Source: Verrucomicrobiota bacterium
Lineage (GTDB): Bacteria > Verrucomicrobiota > Verrucomicrobiia > Limisphaerales > UBA1319
Direction of reading: 5' to 3'
DNA length: 64,000 bases
NCBI GenBank assembly: GCA_022711435.1
Contig: JAKLFB010000023.1
Location: 25,068 to 89,067, forward strand
The translations under genes were made by a program, and so were the position numbers. The notes beneath the pieces were generated by a model, which was not told the origin of the DNA, made no database searches, and was given only the letters and a program-made list of their open reading frames with translations. Shown in pieces: positions 8,545 through 17,131 of this stretch (position 1 is the stretch's first letter; the number at the start of each line of letters is the position of its first letter).

Positions 8545-9387
8545 CTAATCGAGGAAATCGAGGGATGGGGCGAGGATTCCCGGGGCTGGAGGGTGGGGCT
8601 CTGATTCCTGGGTGGCGGAACGCGACTTCTGGAGGCTCGCCTCGTCGGGTGGGGCGGGGGAGGATGTGGCCGAAGGATGGGCAGGAGTGCGGTTGGCGTG
8701 AGGGGTGTTCGGGAGGGCGATCGAGCTGGTGGGATGGATTGCGGGAGAGACGGAGGGGAGGTTGGCAGTCGAGGATGTGGGCGTGGGCATGGCGATCTGG
8801 AGGGCCATGGGGGCCAGGGAACGAATGAGGTCGGGATCATTGCGTGTTCTGGCCAGGAGGAGGGCCCCTTCGAAATAGGCAAGCAGCGCGCGAGCGGCCT
8901 CGTCCGGGTTGGCGGGCTCAATGTTATCGAGGATCGAGATCTCGCGGATGAGCTGGCGGAAGTGATTCTCCAATTGCTCGAGGATGGCCGCAGCCTCGGC
9001 CCGGAGTCGGTCGTCGACGCCGCTGAGCTCGTTGCCGAGAGAGCCAAAGAAACAGCCTCGCGTCTTTCCAGTTTGGGCGAACGCAGCGCTGTTGCGATCG
9101 GCAACGCGATGGAAGAGCTGGATCAGTCTTTCTCGGGGGGGAAGAGGAGAAAGGAGCGAGGATTCGAGCACGGACCGCTCGAAATCGCTCCAGGCGGCGC
9201 GCATGGCGGCCAGGGTCAGGTCTGCCTTGGAGGGGAAAAAGTAATAAAAGCTGCCCTTATTGACTCGCGCCCGGCGGCAGATGGCATCGACGCCGACGGA
9301 CGCGTAGCCGTTTTCACAAAGCAGCTGAACGGCGGTTTGGATCAGCCGTTGCTCGGCATGGCTGGCTCGCCCCAAGCTGGCCTCCAA
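8545..9387 (-). CDS. TetR/AcrR family regulator with NemR-like core
   Basis: This is a protein of 280 residues. An N-terminal helix-turn-helix at about residues 15-60 (ENGYASVGVDAICRRARVNK, then GSFYYFFPSKADL) is typical of TetR proteins. The ligand domain contains TRGCFFGSLGNELS, which resembles the Cys-containing segment of the NemR-type subgroup that senses electrophiles and oxidants through thiols. The last 80 residues are Ser/Pro/Thr-rich, low-complexity and unlike the family; the gene may be read through past its usual end. It begins 13 bases after the trxA stop, so it is almost certainly cotranscribed with thioredoxin and may repress its own operon through the palindrome upstream of trxA. 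Confidence 0.8.
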   Translation of the reverse strand: MEASLGRASHAEQRLIQTAVQLLCENGYASVGVDAICRRARVNKGSFYYFFPSKADLTLAAMRAAWSDFERSVLESSLLSPLPPRERLIQLFHRVADRNSAAFAQTGKTRGCFFGSLGNELSGVDDRLRAEAAAILEQLENHFRQLIREISILDNIEPANPDEAARALLAYFEGALLLARTRNDPDLIRSLAPMALQIAMPTPTSSTANLPSVSPAIHPTSSIALPNTPHANRTPAHPSATSSPAPPDEASLQKSRSATQESEPHPPAPGILAPSLDFLD

Positions 9388-9400
9388 TGCACGCCGTTGG

Positions 9401-9730
9401 CTAGGAGAGATAAGTTGTCAGCTTGCTGACCAAGGTCTTTTTGGGGACGGCGCCGGTGATTTGTTCGACGACCTGTCCTTTCTTGAAGACCAGGAGGGTG
9501 GGAATGCTCTGGATGCCGAATCGGACGGCGAGGTCCTGGTTATCGTCGACATTGATTTTAGCGACCTTGAGCTTCCCGGCATATTCGGCGGCCAACTCAT
9601 CAAGGACGGGGGCAACCATGCGGCAGGGGCCGCACCAAGGGGCCCAGAAATCGACGAGGACTGGAATGGTGGAACTGACAACTTCAGCATTGAAGTTGCT
9701 GTCATTGATTTCGACGGTAGCATTGCCCAT
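9401..9730 (-). CDS. trxA: thioredoxin
   Basis: This 109-residue protein has the full thioredoxin fold and the redox-active FWAPWCGPCR site, with the two cysteines at residues 33 and 36. The conserved cis-proline stretch (SIPTLLVF) is also present. It reduces disulfides in cytoplasmic proteins and is recharged by thioredoxin reductase; a trxB gene lies at 19055-19981. There is no signal peptide. The gene is the first of a two-gene unit with the TetR regulator, unusual company for trxA that hints at redox-responsive control. Confidence 0.95.
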   Translation of the reverse strand: MGNATVEINDSNFNAEVVSSTIPVLVDFWAPWCGPCRMVAPVLDELAAEYAGKLKVAKINVDDNQDLAVRFGIQSIPTLLVFKKGQVVEQITGAVPKKTLVSKLTTYLS

Positions 9731-9794
9731 AAGCGATTGGATTCAATGTTTTCAGGTTAACGGACATGGACCAAAACGGCCCATACACAACGCA

Positions 9795-9822
9795 AATATA
9801 TCAAATTATACTGACCGGTCAA
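9795..9822 (-). promoter_or_regulatory. probable trxA promoter overlapping a perfect palindrome
   Basis: On the minus strand, TTGACC (9822-9817) and TATATT (9800-9795) are separated by 16 bases and face trxA, whose start is 65 bases further on. The perfect 10-base palindrome TGACCGGTCA (9812-9821) covers the -35 element. TetR proteins typically bind such GACC-GGTC palindromes across promoters, so the adjacent TetR gene is the natural candidate. A TATAAT at 9810-9805 could instead be the -10 of a weaker variant. Seen by eye only. Confidence 0.5.
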
Positions 9823-9884
9823 CTATCAGAGTGATCTGTTTCGCATTTTTTGGCTGTGAAAACCGCGGATCGGCTGGCGCCAAC

Positions 9885-10379
9885 TTAAGGTTTTGTTTTT
9901 GGGGTGCTCTTGTCAGTGTCGGCTGCAGGTTTCGGGGCGGGTTTGGCGGGTTCGTCGGTTTCCTTGAACTTGACGCCCTGATCGATCCATGCGCGGAGCA
10001 GGGCAATTTGATCGGGTTTAAGCGGATCACCCTGGCGGAGGGGCGGCATTTCCATTTTTTTGATCAAGTGTGCGACGTAATGGATGATGGGGCTTTTATC
10101 GCTTTGGCCGGGGAGGATGGCTTTGCCGCTGGCGCCGCCGTCGAGGATTGCCTTGCGGTCATCGACGCGGAAGTCGCCCATGGCGGCTTCTTCGGAGTGG
10201 CAATCGAGGCAGGCCTTGGTGAGGATGGGTTTGATATCCTTTTCGTAAACGACCGTTTTTTTGGCGGGAGGGGGCAACTTGGCGGCATCGATTTCGGCGG
10301 CCTCGAGGGTCAGGAGTCCGAGAGCGATCGGGGCGCACGTTGCGCAAGCGGTCCAGAGACAGGGATATTTCATACGCAT
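9885..10379 (-). CDS. secreted c-type cytochrome domain protein, planctomycete type
   Basis: This 164-residue protein has an N-terminal signal peptide and one haem-binding site, CLDCH at residues 57-61. The flanking pattern (YEKDIKPILTKACLDCH, then later KKMEMPP, likely supplying the distal Met) is that of the planctomycete cytochrome C domain, usually fused to DUF1549/DUF1553 modules. Here it stands alone with a Lys/Pro-rich tail. It would sit in the periplasm and carry electrons, but no partner oxidase or dehydrogenase with a clear link is present; the neighbouring Gfo/Idh gene is 90 bases upstream. Confidence 0.8.
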   Translation of the reverse strand: MRMKYPCLWTACATCAPIALGLLTLEAAEIDAAKLPPPAKKTVVYEKDIKPILTKACLDCHSEEAAMGDFRVDDRKAILDGGASGKAILPGQSDKSPIIHYVAHLIKKMEMPPLRQGDPLKPDQIALLRAWIDQGVKFKETDEPAKPAPKPAADTDKSTPKTKP

Positions 10380-10469
10380 ATTATATGACGGTTACTGGAT
10401 GGCATCATACCGCGACTTTGGCAAACGTCAAAGTCGTGGTGAAGAGCTGGATGGATTGACGGAGGGGCT

Positions 10470-11612
10470 TTATTTCGGTGCGGGCACCTTGGTCCAGCGG
10501 CCGCTGCGGGCGGACTTAAGGACGGCGTCGCAGACGAGCTGGGTTTCGAGGGCGTCGCGGAAGTCGGGCCGGGGGCGTTCCTTGCGGGCGAGGGCCTGGA
10601 GGAAGTCGGCGACCTGATGGACGAAGGAGTGCTCGAACCCGATCTGGAGGCCGGGGACCCACCACTGTTTCATGTAGGGATGGTCGCCGTCGGTGACGTG
10701 GATGGAGCGCCAGCCGCGGAGGCGGCCTTCATCGCGGTGATCGAACATCTGGAGGCGGTGCAGGTCATGGAGGTCCCAGAAGAGGGAGGCATTCTCGCCG
10801 TTGATCTCGAAGGTGTAGAGGGCTTTATGGCCGCGGGCATAGCGGGTGGACTCGAACGTGGCGAGGGAGCCGTTCTTGAACCGGGCGAGGAAGGCGCAGG
10901 CATCGTCGATGCCGACCTTTTCGACTTTGCCGGTGAGGTTATGTTTGCGCTGTTTGACGAAGGTTTCGGTCATGGCATTGACCTGGTCGAGGCTGCCGTT
11001 GAGCCAGATGGCGGTATCGATGCAATGGGCGAGGAGGTCGCCGGTGACGCCGCTGCCGGCGACTTTGACATCGAGGCGCCAGAGGGACGCGCCGCCCTGG
11101 GGCAGGTCCTTCGATATAGTCCAGTCCTGGAGGAATTTGGCGCGGTAATGGAAGATGCGCCCGAGGCGTCCGTCGTCGATCAGCTGTTTGGCGAGGGTGA
11201 CGGCGGGGATGCGGCGGTAGTTATAATAGACCATGGTGGGGACGCCTGCCTTCTCGACAGCGCGGACCATGGTGGCGGCCTCGATGCCATCGCGGGCGAG
11301 GGGTTTTTCGCAGAGGATCATCTTGCCGGCTTTGGCGGCGGCGAGGGCGATATCGCGGTGGGTGTCGTTGGGGCTGGCGATATCGATGAGGTCGATGTCA
11401 TCGCGCCGGACGAGCTGGCGCCAGTCGGTCTCGACGCTTTCGAATCCCCACTGGCTGGCGAAGGCCTGGGCTTTGGCGGCATCGCGGGCGCAGATCGCCT
11501 TCAGGACGGGCCGGTACTCGAGGTCGAAGAAATGGTTGGCTTTGTGGAAGGCATTGGAGTGGGCGCGGCCCATGAAGCCGTAACCGATCAGTCCGACGTT
11601 GATGGTTTTCAT
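10470..11612 (-). CDS. Gfo/Idh/MocA family oxidoreductase
   Basis: This is a 380-residue protein. The N-terminal Rossmann fold starts with VGLIGYGFMGRAHSNAF, and the family motif EKPLA follows in the first half. The C-terminal alpha/beta domain has the expected length. Family members oxidise or epimerise sugars and inositols with a tightly bound NAD(P); the substrate cannot be read from the sequence. No export signal is seen, unlike the Tat-exported relative at 41098-42486. The start at MKTINVGLIG (11612) was chosen because the 23 residues upstream are not conserved in character. Confidence 0.88.
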   Translation of the reverse strand: MKTINVGLIGYGFMGRAHSNAFHKANHFFDLEYRPVLKAICARDAAKAQAFASQWGFESVETDWRQLVRRDDIDLIDIASPNDTHRDIALAAAKAGKMILCEKPLARDGIEAATMVRAVEKAGVPTMVYYNYRRIPAVTLAKQLIDDGRLGRIFHYRAKFLQDWTISKDLPQGGASLWRLDVKVAGSGVTGDLLAHCIDTAIWLNGSLDQVNAMTETFVKQRKHNLTGKVEKVGIDDACAFLARFKNGSLATFESTRYARGHKALYTFEINGENASLFWDLHDLHRLQMFDHRDEGRLRGWRSIHVTDGDHPYMKQWWVPGLQIGFEHSFVHQVADFLQALARKERPRPDFRDALETQLVCDAVLKSARSGRWTKVPAPK

Positions 11613-11940
11613 AGCGTTATTTTGGGCCTCATGATTAGCCTGATTGCCTCGGTTCGAGCAAGCCTCAAGATGGAGGGCCATCGAGGGGATCGATCACCAA
11701 ATCAAAGACGGGGGCTCGAGGCCCCCGTCGATCGATCACCGGTTGTTCGATCCGAGCCGGACAACGGCCGGTGGATTGCCTGTCGGCGAAGACGAATATG
11801 CCACAGGATGGAGGCGGGCTGCAAGCAGAGCGATTTGTTGGCATCCGGGCGGGATCGAACGCTGCTGCGGACGAGGGCGTCCGCGGTCGGAAGGATTCCC
11901 GCTTTACGGCGAGAAGGGCGGCGGGTAGCGTTCAGCGGCT
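11613..11940. other. 328-base divergent intergenic region
   Basis: This region separates the leftward oxidoreductase from the rightward DUF1080 gene and must hold both promoters. A GC-rich hairpin lies at 11707-11729, and short direct repeats of GATCGATCACC flank it. No convincing coding frame was found. Confidence 0.5.
11707..11729. repeat. perfect 9-bp inverted repeat
   Basis: GACGGGGGC and GCCCCCGTC pair perfectly around the five-base loop TCGAG. No T-run follows on either strand, so a standard intrinsic terminator is unlikely. Its position between divergent genes would also suit a regulator site or a small structured element. Confidence 0.5.
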
Positions 11941-12699
11941 ATGCGGAACAAACCCTGGAAATGCATCTGGATCGCCTGGATGGCAGGCATGGTGGCGATA
12001 TCGGGCTGCGCGACGAATCGGAGCGGCGGGAGCGACTGGATTGCGCTGTTCAACGGCAGGGATCTCGAGGGCTGGACGGTGCGCTGCCAGCCCGGGGACG
12101 AGGGCCGAGAGTTCTGGCGGGTGGAGGACGGGACGATCTTGTGCGACTCCGTAGGCCGGAAAGACCACAATTATGTCTGGCTGATGTCGGATGCGGAGTT
12201 CTCGGATTTCGAGCTGCGGCTGAAGTTCCAGGCCTATCGGAACTCGACGGGGAACAGCGGGCTGCAATTTCGGAGCCGGTATGACGCATCGGCGCGCGGG
12301 GGCTGGCTGGACGGGCCGCAAGTGGACATCCATCCGGTGCCGCCGGCGACGTGGCGGACCGGTTTCATCTACGACGAGACGCGCGAGGAGAAGAGGTGGG
12401 TTCATCCGAGCCAGAGGGACGCGCGCATGGATCCAGCCTATCGGCCCGCGCGGCACGTGTTTAAGTTCAGCGATGAGGGCGACGGATGGAACGAGCTGGT
12501 CCTGATCTGCGATGGGATGAAAGTCCGGACCGAGGTAAACGGGGTGGTGGTGACGGATTGGAACGGGGCCGGGGTGCTGGACAGCGCGGACCATGTCCGG
12601 CACGGGGTGGGGCGGACGGGGCAGTTTGCGCTGCAACTGCATGCGGGCGACGAGCTGCGGATGCGGTTCAAGGATATCCGGGTGCGTCGGCGGTCCTGA
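11941..12699 (+). CDS. DUF1080 (3-keto-disaccharide hydrolase-like) lipoprotein
   Basis: This 252-residue protein begins with a lipoprotein signal ending in AISGC (Cys 23). The rest is a concanavalin-like beta-sandwich typical of DUF1080: IALFNGRDLEGW near the start, DFELRLKFQAYRNSTGNSG in the middle, then DGPQVDI. Some characterised family members hydrolyse 3-keto-glycosides made by Gfo/Idh-type dehydrogenases, so the oxidoreductase that diverges from it could be a pathway partner; that link is inference. The mature protein should be anchored in the envelope. Confidence 0.85.
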   Translation: MRNKPWKCIWIAWMAGMVAISGCATNRSGGSDWIALFNGRDLEGWTVRCQPGDEGREFWRVEDGTILCDSVGRKDHNYVWLMSDAEFSDFELRLKFQAYRNSTGNSGLQFRSRYDASARGGWLDGPQVDIHPVPPATWRTGFIYDETREEKRWVHPSQRDARMDPAYRPARHVFKFSDEGDGWNELVLICDGMKVRTEVNGVVVTDWNGAGVLDSADHVRHGVGRTGQFALQLHAGDELRMRFKDIRVRRRS

Positions 12700-12762
12700 C
12701 GGGGAAAGCGCTTGGCAGTGGGGGTCGATTCTGGTTGACTCCTCGGCCGAGACGGACCGGCG

Positions 12763-14955
12763 ATGATTCCCAAGCGTTATCGGGCGAAGATCTTTTGTCT
12801 GGCATGCGCGATTGCGTGCCCGGGCGCGCTCGCTGCGGAGGCGGTGTGGGAGATGGAATCGGCCGGCGAGTTCGAGTATGCGCTGGACCGTGAGGAGCTG
12901 GAGTCGACCGAGCGGACGACGATTCGATATATCGACGGCACGAACGCGCCGGTGGTGCTGACCGCGAACCGGCTTTGGTGGAACCGGCGTTCGGGGGAGG
13001 CTCGGGCTTCGGGGGCGGTGGTTCTGGAGCAGTCCGGGCAGCGATGGGTCGGGGAGCAACTGGACTACAACTTTGCGACAGGGGAGGCTCGAACGGGCTC
13101 CTTTCGGACGGGGTATCCGCCCGTGTTTGCCGCGGGCCAGGGATTGAGCCTGGATCCGACCAACCAGACCTATGTGGCGACCAACGCGATTGTCACGACC
13201 GACGACGTCGAGGCCCCGGGCCTGAAGATTCGGGCTCGGGAGATCCGGATGGTGCCGGGCAAGTATATCCAGGCGCGGCATGCGACGGTGGTGATGGGGA
13301 AGGTCCCCTTGTTTTATTTTCCGTATTACCGGCGGCCGCTGGACACGCAGGCGAACTACTGGGAGCTGGCGCCGGGCTACCGGAGCGCCTACGGGCCGTT
13401 TCTGCTGACGAAATACAACTGGCAGGCGAGCGATCGGCTGCAGCTGGGGATGCGGCTGGATTACCGGGTGGAGCGGGGGCTGGGGGTGGGGCCGGAGGCG
13501 GAGTACGACCTGGGGCGGTGGGGCAAGGGCCTGGTTCAGCTCTACTATCTGGATGACCAGAAGCCGGGCGAGGACAGCGCGGGCCAGCCCATCGACAATG
13601 ACCGGTACCGGTTCCGGTTTCAGCATCAGATCGAGCTGCGGACCAACCTGACCGTGCGGGCGGCGGTGCACCGGCAGAGCGATGCGTTCGTTCTTCACGA
13701 CCTGTTCGAGCGCGAGTACCGCCGCGACATGCAGCCGCGGACCTATGTGGAGGGCCAGTGGATCGAGGGGGATTTCAGCCTGAGCACGGTGGCGCAGGCG
13801 CAGATCAACGATTTCTTCGAGACCGTCGAGCGCCTGCCCGATGTGCGGCTGACAGGGATGCGGCAGCGGCTGGGGATCTCGCCGATCTACTACGAGAGCG
13901 AGAGCTCGCTGGGCTTTTTCCGGCGGCGGTATGCGGACGATGCGCTTCCGCGCTACGAGGCGATGCGGGCGGACACGTTTCAGCAACTGGTGCTGCCGCG
14001 GACGCTATTTGGGTGGCTGAACGTGACGCCACGCGCCGGGGGTCGATTGACCTACTATGGGGAGGCGGATGGGCCGGGCGGCGTGACGGGTGAGGAGACT
14101 CGCGGTGTGTTCAACACGGGGGCGGAGGCGTCGGCGAAGCTGTCGCGGTTGTGGAAGGGGGCCCGGAGCCGGTTCTGGGACATGAACGGGCTGCGGCACA
14201 TTGCCGAGCCATCGATCCAGTACGTGTATGTGCCGAACCCGTCGGAGGCGCCGTCGCGGCTGCCGCAATTCGACTACGAGGTGCCGACGTATCGGCTGCT
14301 GCCGATCGAGTATCCGGACTACAACGCGATCGACTCGATCGACAGCCAGAACGCGCTTCGTTTCGAGCTCTACAACCGGCTGCAGACCAAGCGGGGTGAG
14401 GAGATCGACCATCTGCTGGCGTGGGGGTTGGCGACCGATTGGCGTCTGGATCCGCGGCCGGGCCAGGCGACGATGGCGGATCTGTATTCGGATCTGGACT
14501 TCAAGCCGCGGAGGTGGATCGCCTTTTCCTCCGAGGTGCGATACGACCTGGAGAGCGCCCGGCTGCGTCTGGCGAGCCACCGCCTGACATTCCGGCCGAA
14601 CGACACATGGTCGCTCTCGGTGGGGCAGCGCTACCTGCGGGACGAGCCGTCGCTGGGCGCGGATTACGCGATCGGGAACAACCTGGTTTACGGCCGGATC
14701 TTTTACAAGCTGAACGAGAACTGGGCATTCAGCGTGGCGGAGCATTTCGAGGCGCGGAACGGGCTTTTGCAGGAGCAGTATTACACGGTCTACCGGGATT
14801 TCCGGAGCTGGACGGGGGCGCTGACCTTCCGGTTGCGCGAGCAGCGGAACGGAGAGGAGGATTTCAGCGTGGCGGCGATGTTTTCGCTGAAGGCGTTTCC
14901 GCGGTTCAACCTGGGCCAGGACAGCGACAATCCGGCTTCGCTGCTGGGGTATTAG
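12763..14955 (+). CDS. lptD: LPS-assembly protein LptD-like outer membrane protein
   Basis: This 730-residue protein has a signal peptide cleaved after GALAA. Residues of about 50-160 form an OstA/LptD N-terminal domain, with repeating strands seen in NRLWWNRRSGEARASGAVVL and LDYNFATGEARTGSF, and GKVPLFYFPYYRRP, a typical LptD signature. The rest is a long run of amphipathic beta-strands with aromatic girdles, ending in a barrel strand and LLGY. LptD with LptE inserts LPS in the outer leaflet. No cysteine pattern like the E. coli disulfides is visible, which is common outside Proteobacteria. It precedes the TRAP transporter genes on the same strand by 109 bases. Confidence 0.85.
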   Translation: MIPKRYRAKIFCLACAIACPGALAAEAVWEMESAGEFEYALDREELESTERTTIRYIDGTNAPVVLTANRLWWNRRSGEARASGAVVLEQSGQRWVGEQLDYNFATGEARTGSFRTGYPPVFAAGQGLSLDPTNQTYVATNAIVTTDDVEAPGLKIRAREIRMVPGKYIQARHATVVMGKVPLFYFPYYRRPLDTQANYWELAPGYRSAYGPFLLTKYNWQASDRLQLGMRLDYRVERGLGVGPEAEYDLGRWGKGLVQLYYLDDQKPGEDSAGQPIDNDRYRFRFQHQIELRTNLTVRAAVHRQSDAFVLHDLFEREYRRDMQPRTYVEGQWIEGDFSLSTVAQAQINDFFETVERLPDVRLTGMRQRLGISPIYYESESSLGFFRRRYADDALPRYEAMRADTFQQLVLPRTLFGWLNVTPRAGGRLTYYGEADGPGGVTGEETRGVFNTGAEASAKLSRLWKGARSRFWDMNGLRHIAEPSIQYVYVPNPSEAPSRLPQFDYEVPTYRLLPIEYPDYNAIDSIDSQNALRFELYNRLQTKRGEEIDHLLAWGLATDWRLDPRPGQATMADLYSDLDFKPRRWIAFSSEVRYDLESARLRLASHRLTFRPNDTWSLSVGQRYLRDEPSLGADYAIGNNLVYGRIFYKLNENWAFSVAEHFEARNGLLQEQYYTVYRDFRSWTGALTFRLREQRNGEEDFSVAAMFSLKAFPRFNLGQDSDNPASLLGY

Positions 14956-15064
14956 GGAGCGCGGGGCGGAGGATCGAGCGAATCCGGCGGGGCCATCGCG
15001 ACTGGCGGCGGCGCCGGGTTGGCAAGGCAGGCGGGAATGGATGGGAGAAATGCGCGGAGGAGAC

Positions 15065-15979
15065 ATGAATGCGTGGAGCCGAGTGGCGGTGTTGATGGCC
15101 GGGCTTTTAGTGGCGATGCCGGGGTGCTCGGTGCGCCGGATGGCGGTGAACCGGGTGGGGGATGCATTGGCGGCGGGGGGGACGGCCTTTCGAAGCGACG
15201 ACGATCCGGAGCTGATTCGGGCGGCGGCGCCGTTCAGCTTGAAGCTGATGGAGAGCCTGCTCGAGGAGGCGCCGCGGCACGAGGGGCTGCTGCTGGCGGC
15301 GGCGAGCGGGTTCACCCAGTATGGGTTCGCTTTCGTGCAGCAGGAAGCCGACGAGCTCGAGGATCGGGATCTCGATGCGGCGGTGGCGATGCGTGAGCGG
15401 GCGCGGAGGCTGTATGTGCGGGCGCGGGGCTATGCGCTGCGGGGGCTGGAGGCGCGCCATCCAGGATTCGGGGAGGCGTTGCGGCGGCGGCCGAGGGAGG
15501 CGGCGGGGATGGCGGAGGCGCGGGATGTGCCGCTGCTGTATTGGGCCGCGGCGTCCTGGGGGGCGGCGATCTCACTGGGGAAAGATCGTCCGGATGAGGT
15601 GGCGGATCTCCCGTTGGTGGAGGCGCTGGCCGATCGCGCGCTCGAGCTGGACGAGGATTATGACCGGGGGGCCATCCATGGCTTTCTGATCACATTTGAG
15701 ACCATTCGACAGGGGGCGGAGGGGGATTCGGCGGCGCGGTCGCAGAGGCATTTTGAACGGGCGATGGAGCTGGGGGGCGGCATGGAGGCGGGTCCGCTGG
15801 TGGCGCTGGCGGAGGCGGTGGCCCAGCCGGCGCAGCAGAAGGGTCAATTCGAGGCGCTGCTGAAGCAGGCCTTGGCGATCGATCCGGACCGGCGGCCGGA
15901 GAGCCGGCTGGCGAATCTGATTCATCAGCGGCGGGCGCGGTGGTTGCTGGGCCGCATGGATCGATTATTCTTGGAGTGA
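15065..15979 (+). CDS. TatT-like TRAP-associated TPR lipoprotein
   Basis: This 304-residue protein starts with a lipoprotein signal ending in VAMPGC (Cys 21). The mature part is all helical and resembles the TRAP transporter T-component family (Treponema Tp0956): the family pattern AAPFSLKLMESLLEEAPRH, then AASGFTQYGFAFVQQEADELE, and later repeats such as HFERAMELGGG. TatT forms a pore-like trimer that binds the periplasmic receptor TatP. The receptor and permease genes follow directly, so the complete system is present. The ATG at 15065 has an AGGAGA ribosome site. Confidence 0.85.
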   Translation: MNAWSRVAVLMAGLLVAMPGCSVRRMAVNRVGDALAAGGTAFRSDDDPELIRAAAPFSLKLMESLLEEAPRHEGLLLAAASGFTQYGFAFVQQEADELEDRDLDAAVAMRERARRLYVRARGYALRGLEARHPGFGEALRRRPREAAGMAEARDVPLLYWAAASWGAAISLGKDRPDEVADLPLVEALADRALELDEDYDRGAIHGFLITFETIRQGAEGDSAARSQRHFERAMELGGGMEAGPLVALAEAVAQPAQQKGQFEALLKQALAIDPDRRPESRLANLIHQRRARWLLGRMDRLFLE

Positions 15980-16072
15980 CGGCGGGCGAGAGAGGCTGGG
16001 GGCCGGGCGATGGGGGTGGTGGCAGGCGGGGGCCGGGCGAGACAAGAGCAAGAAGCAACAATCGGAGCAGCG

Positions 16073-17119
16073 ATGAAATTATTCGAACTGGCAATGCGCA
16101 TGCGGAGGTGGACGGCGGTCGGGATCGCATCGTTGACGGCGGCGGGGTCTGTGGCGTCGGCGGGGGCGGCTCAGGTCATCAAGCTGACGACGCTGGCGCC
16201 GAAGGATCATTCGTTCCATCGATCCCTGCTCAAAATGGGCCAGACCTGGCGGCAGATCTCGGGCGGGCAGGTGGATCTGATCGTGTATCCGGGCGGCATT
16301 CAGGGGGGCGAGGCCGCGATGGTGGACCGGATGAACATCAACCAGGTGCAGGCGGCCATGCTCACCGCGGTCGGCCTGGCCGAGATCGAGCCGGACGTGT
16401 CAGGCTTGCAGAACATGCCGATGATGTTCCGCGATTTCGCCGAGGTGGATTATGTCCAATCCGAGCTCCGGCCCCGGCTGGAGAAGCAGATGCGGGCCAA
16501 GGGCTACGTGGTGTTGTTCTGGGCGGACACGGGGTGGGTGAGGTTCTTCTCGCGGAGCCCGGCGGTGCGTCCGGATGATTTCCGGCGGCTGAAGATGTTC
16601 ACGTGGGCGGGCCACAGCGCGCAGGTGGACATCATGAAGGAGAGCGGCTTCAGGCCGGTGCCGCTGGAGACGTCGGACATCCTGGTGAGCCTGCAGAACG
16701 GGCTGATCGACGCGGTGCCGAACACGCCCTTTTACGCGCTCTACACGCAGATCTACAGCGTGGCGCCGCACATGCTGGAGATCGCGTGGGCGCCGCTGGT
16801 GGGGGCGACGGTGATCACCTCGCGGGCTTGGGACAGGATCCCGGCGGCCTGGCAGCCGGAGTTTCAAAAGGCAGCGGCGGCGGCGGGGCAGGAGATCAGG
16901 GCGGCGGGCCGGGCGGAGGGGGATCAGGCGGTCCGGACCATGAAAGAGAAATGGGGATTGAAGGTGCACGCGATGACGCCGGAGATCGAGGCGGAGTGGC
17001 GCCAATTGGCGGAGGGCATCTATCCAAAGATCCGGGGTGCGATTGTGCCGGTGGAGATCTTCGACGAGGTGCAGCGGAAGCTGGCGACGTATCGAGCGGA
17101 ACGTGCGGGGTCGCCGTAG
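16073..17119 (+). CDS. TRAP transporter substrate-binding protein (DctP/TatP-like)
   Basis: This 348-residue protein has an N-terminal signal peptide and the periplasmic TRAP receptor fold: IKLTTLAPKDHSFHRSLLKM, then GGEAAMVDRMNINQVQAAMLT, and the conserved hinge FADTGW-like segment reading LFWADTGWVRFF. The central LQNGLIDAVPNTPFYAL is typical of the family. Its closest relationship by pattern is to TatP receptors paired with TatT lipoproteins. The usual carboxylate-clamp Arg could not be assigned with certainty, and known TatP proteins are thought to bind hydrophobic ligands. The start at 16073 has a GGAG ribosome site. Confidence 0.87.
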   Translation: MKLFELAMRMRRWTAVGIASLTAAGSVASAGAAQVIKLTTLAPKDHSFHRSLLKMGQTWRQISGGQVDLIVYPGGIQGGEAAMVDRMNINQVQAAMLTAVGLAEIEPDVSGLQNMPMMFRDFAEVDYVQSELRPRLEKQMRAKGYVVLFWADTGWVRFFSRSPAVRPDDFRRLKMFTWAGHSAQVDIMKESGFRPVPLETSDILVSLQNGLIDAVPNTPFYALYTQIYSVAPHMLEIAWAPLVGATVITSRAWDRIPAAWQPEFQKAAAAAGQEIRAAGRAEGDQAVRTMKEKWGLKVHAMTPEIEAEWRQLAEGIYPKIRGAIVPVEIFDEVQRKLATYRAERAGSP

Positions 17120-17131
17120 GGCGGAGGCGGG

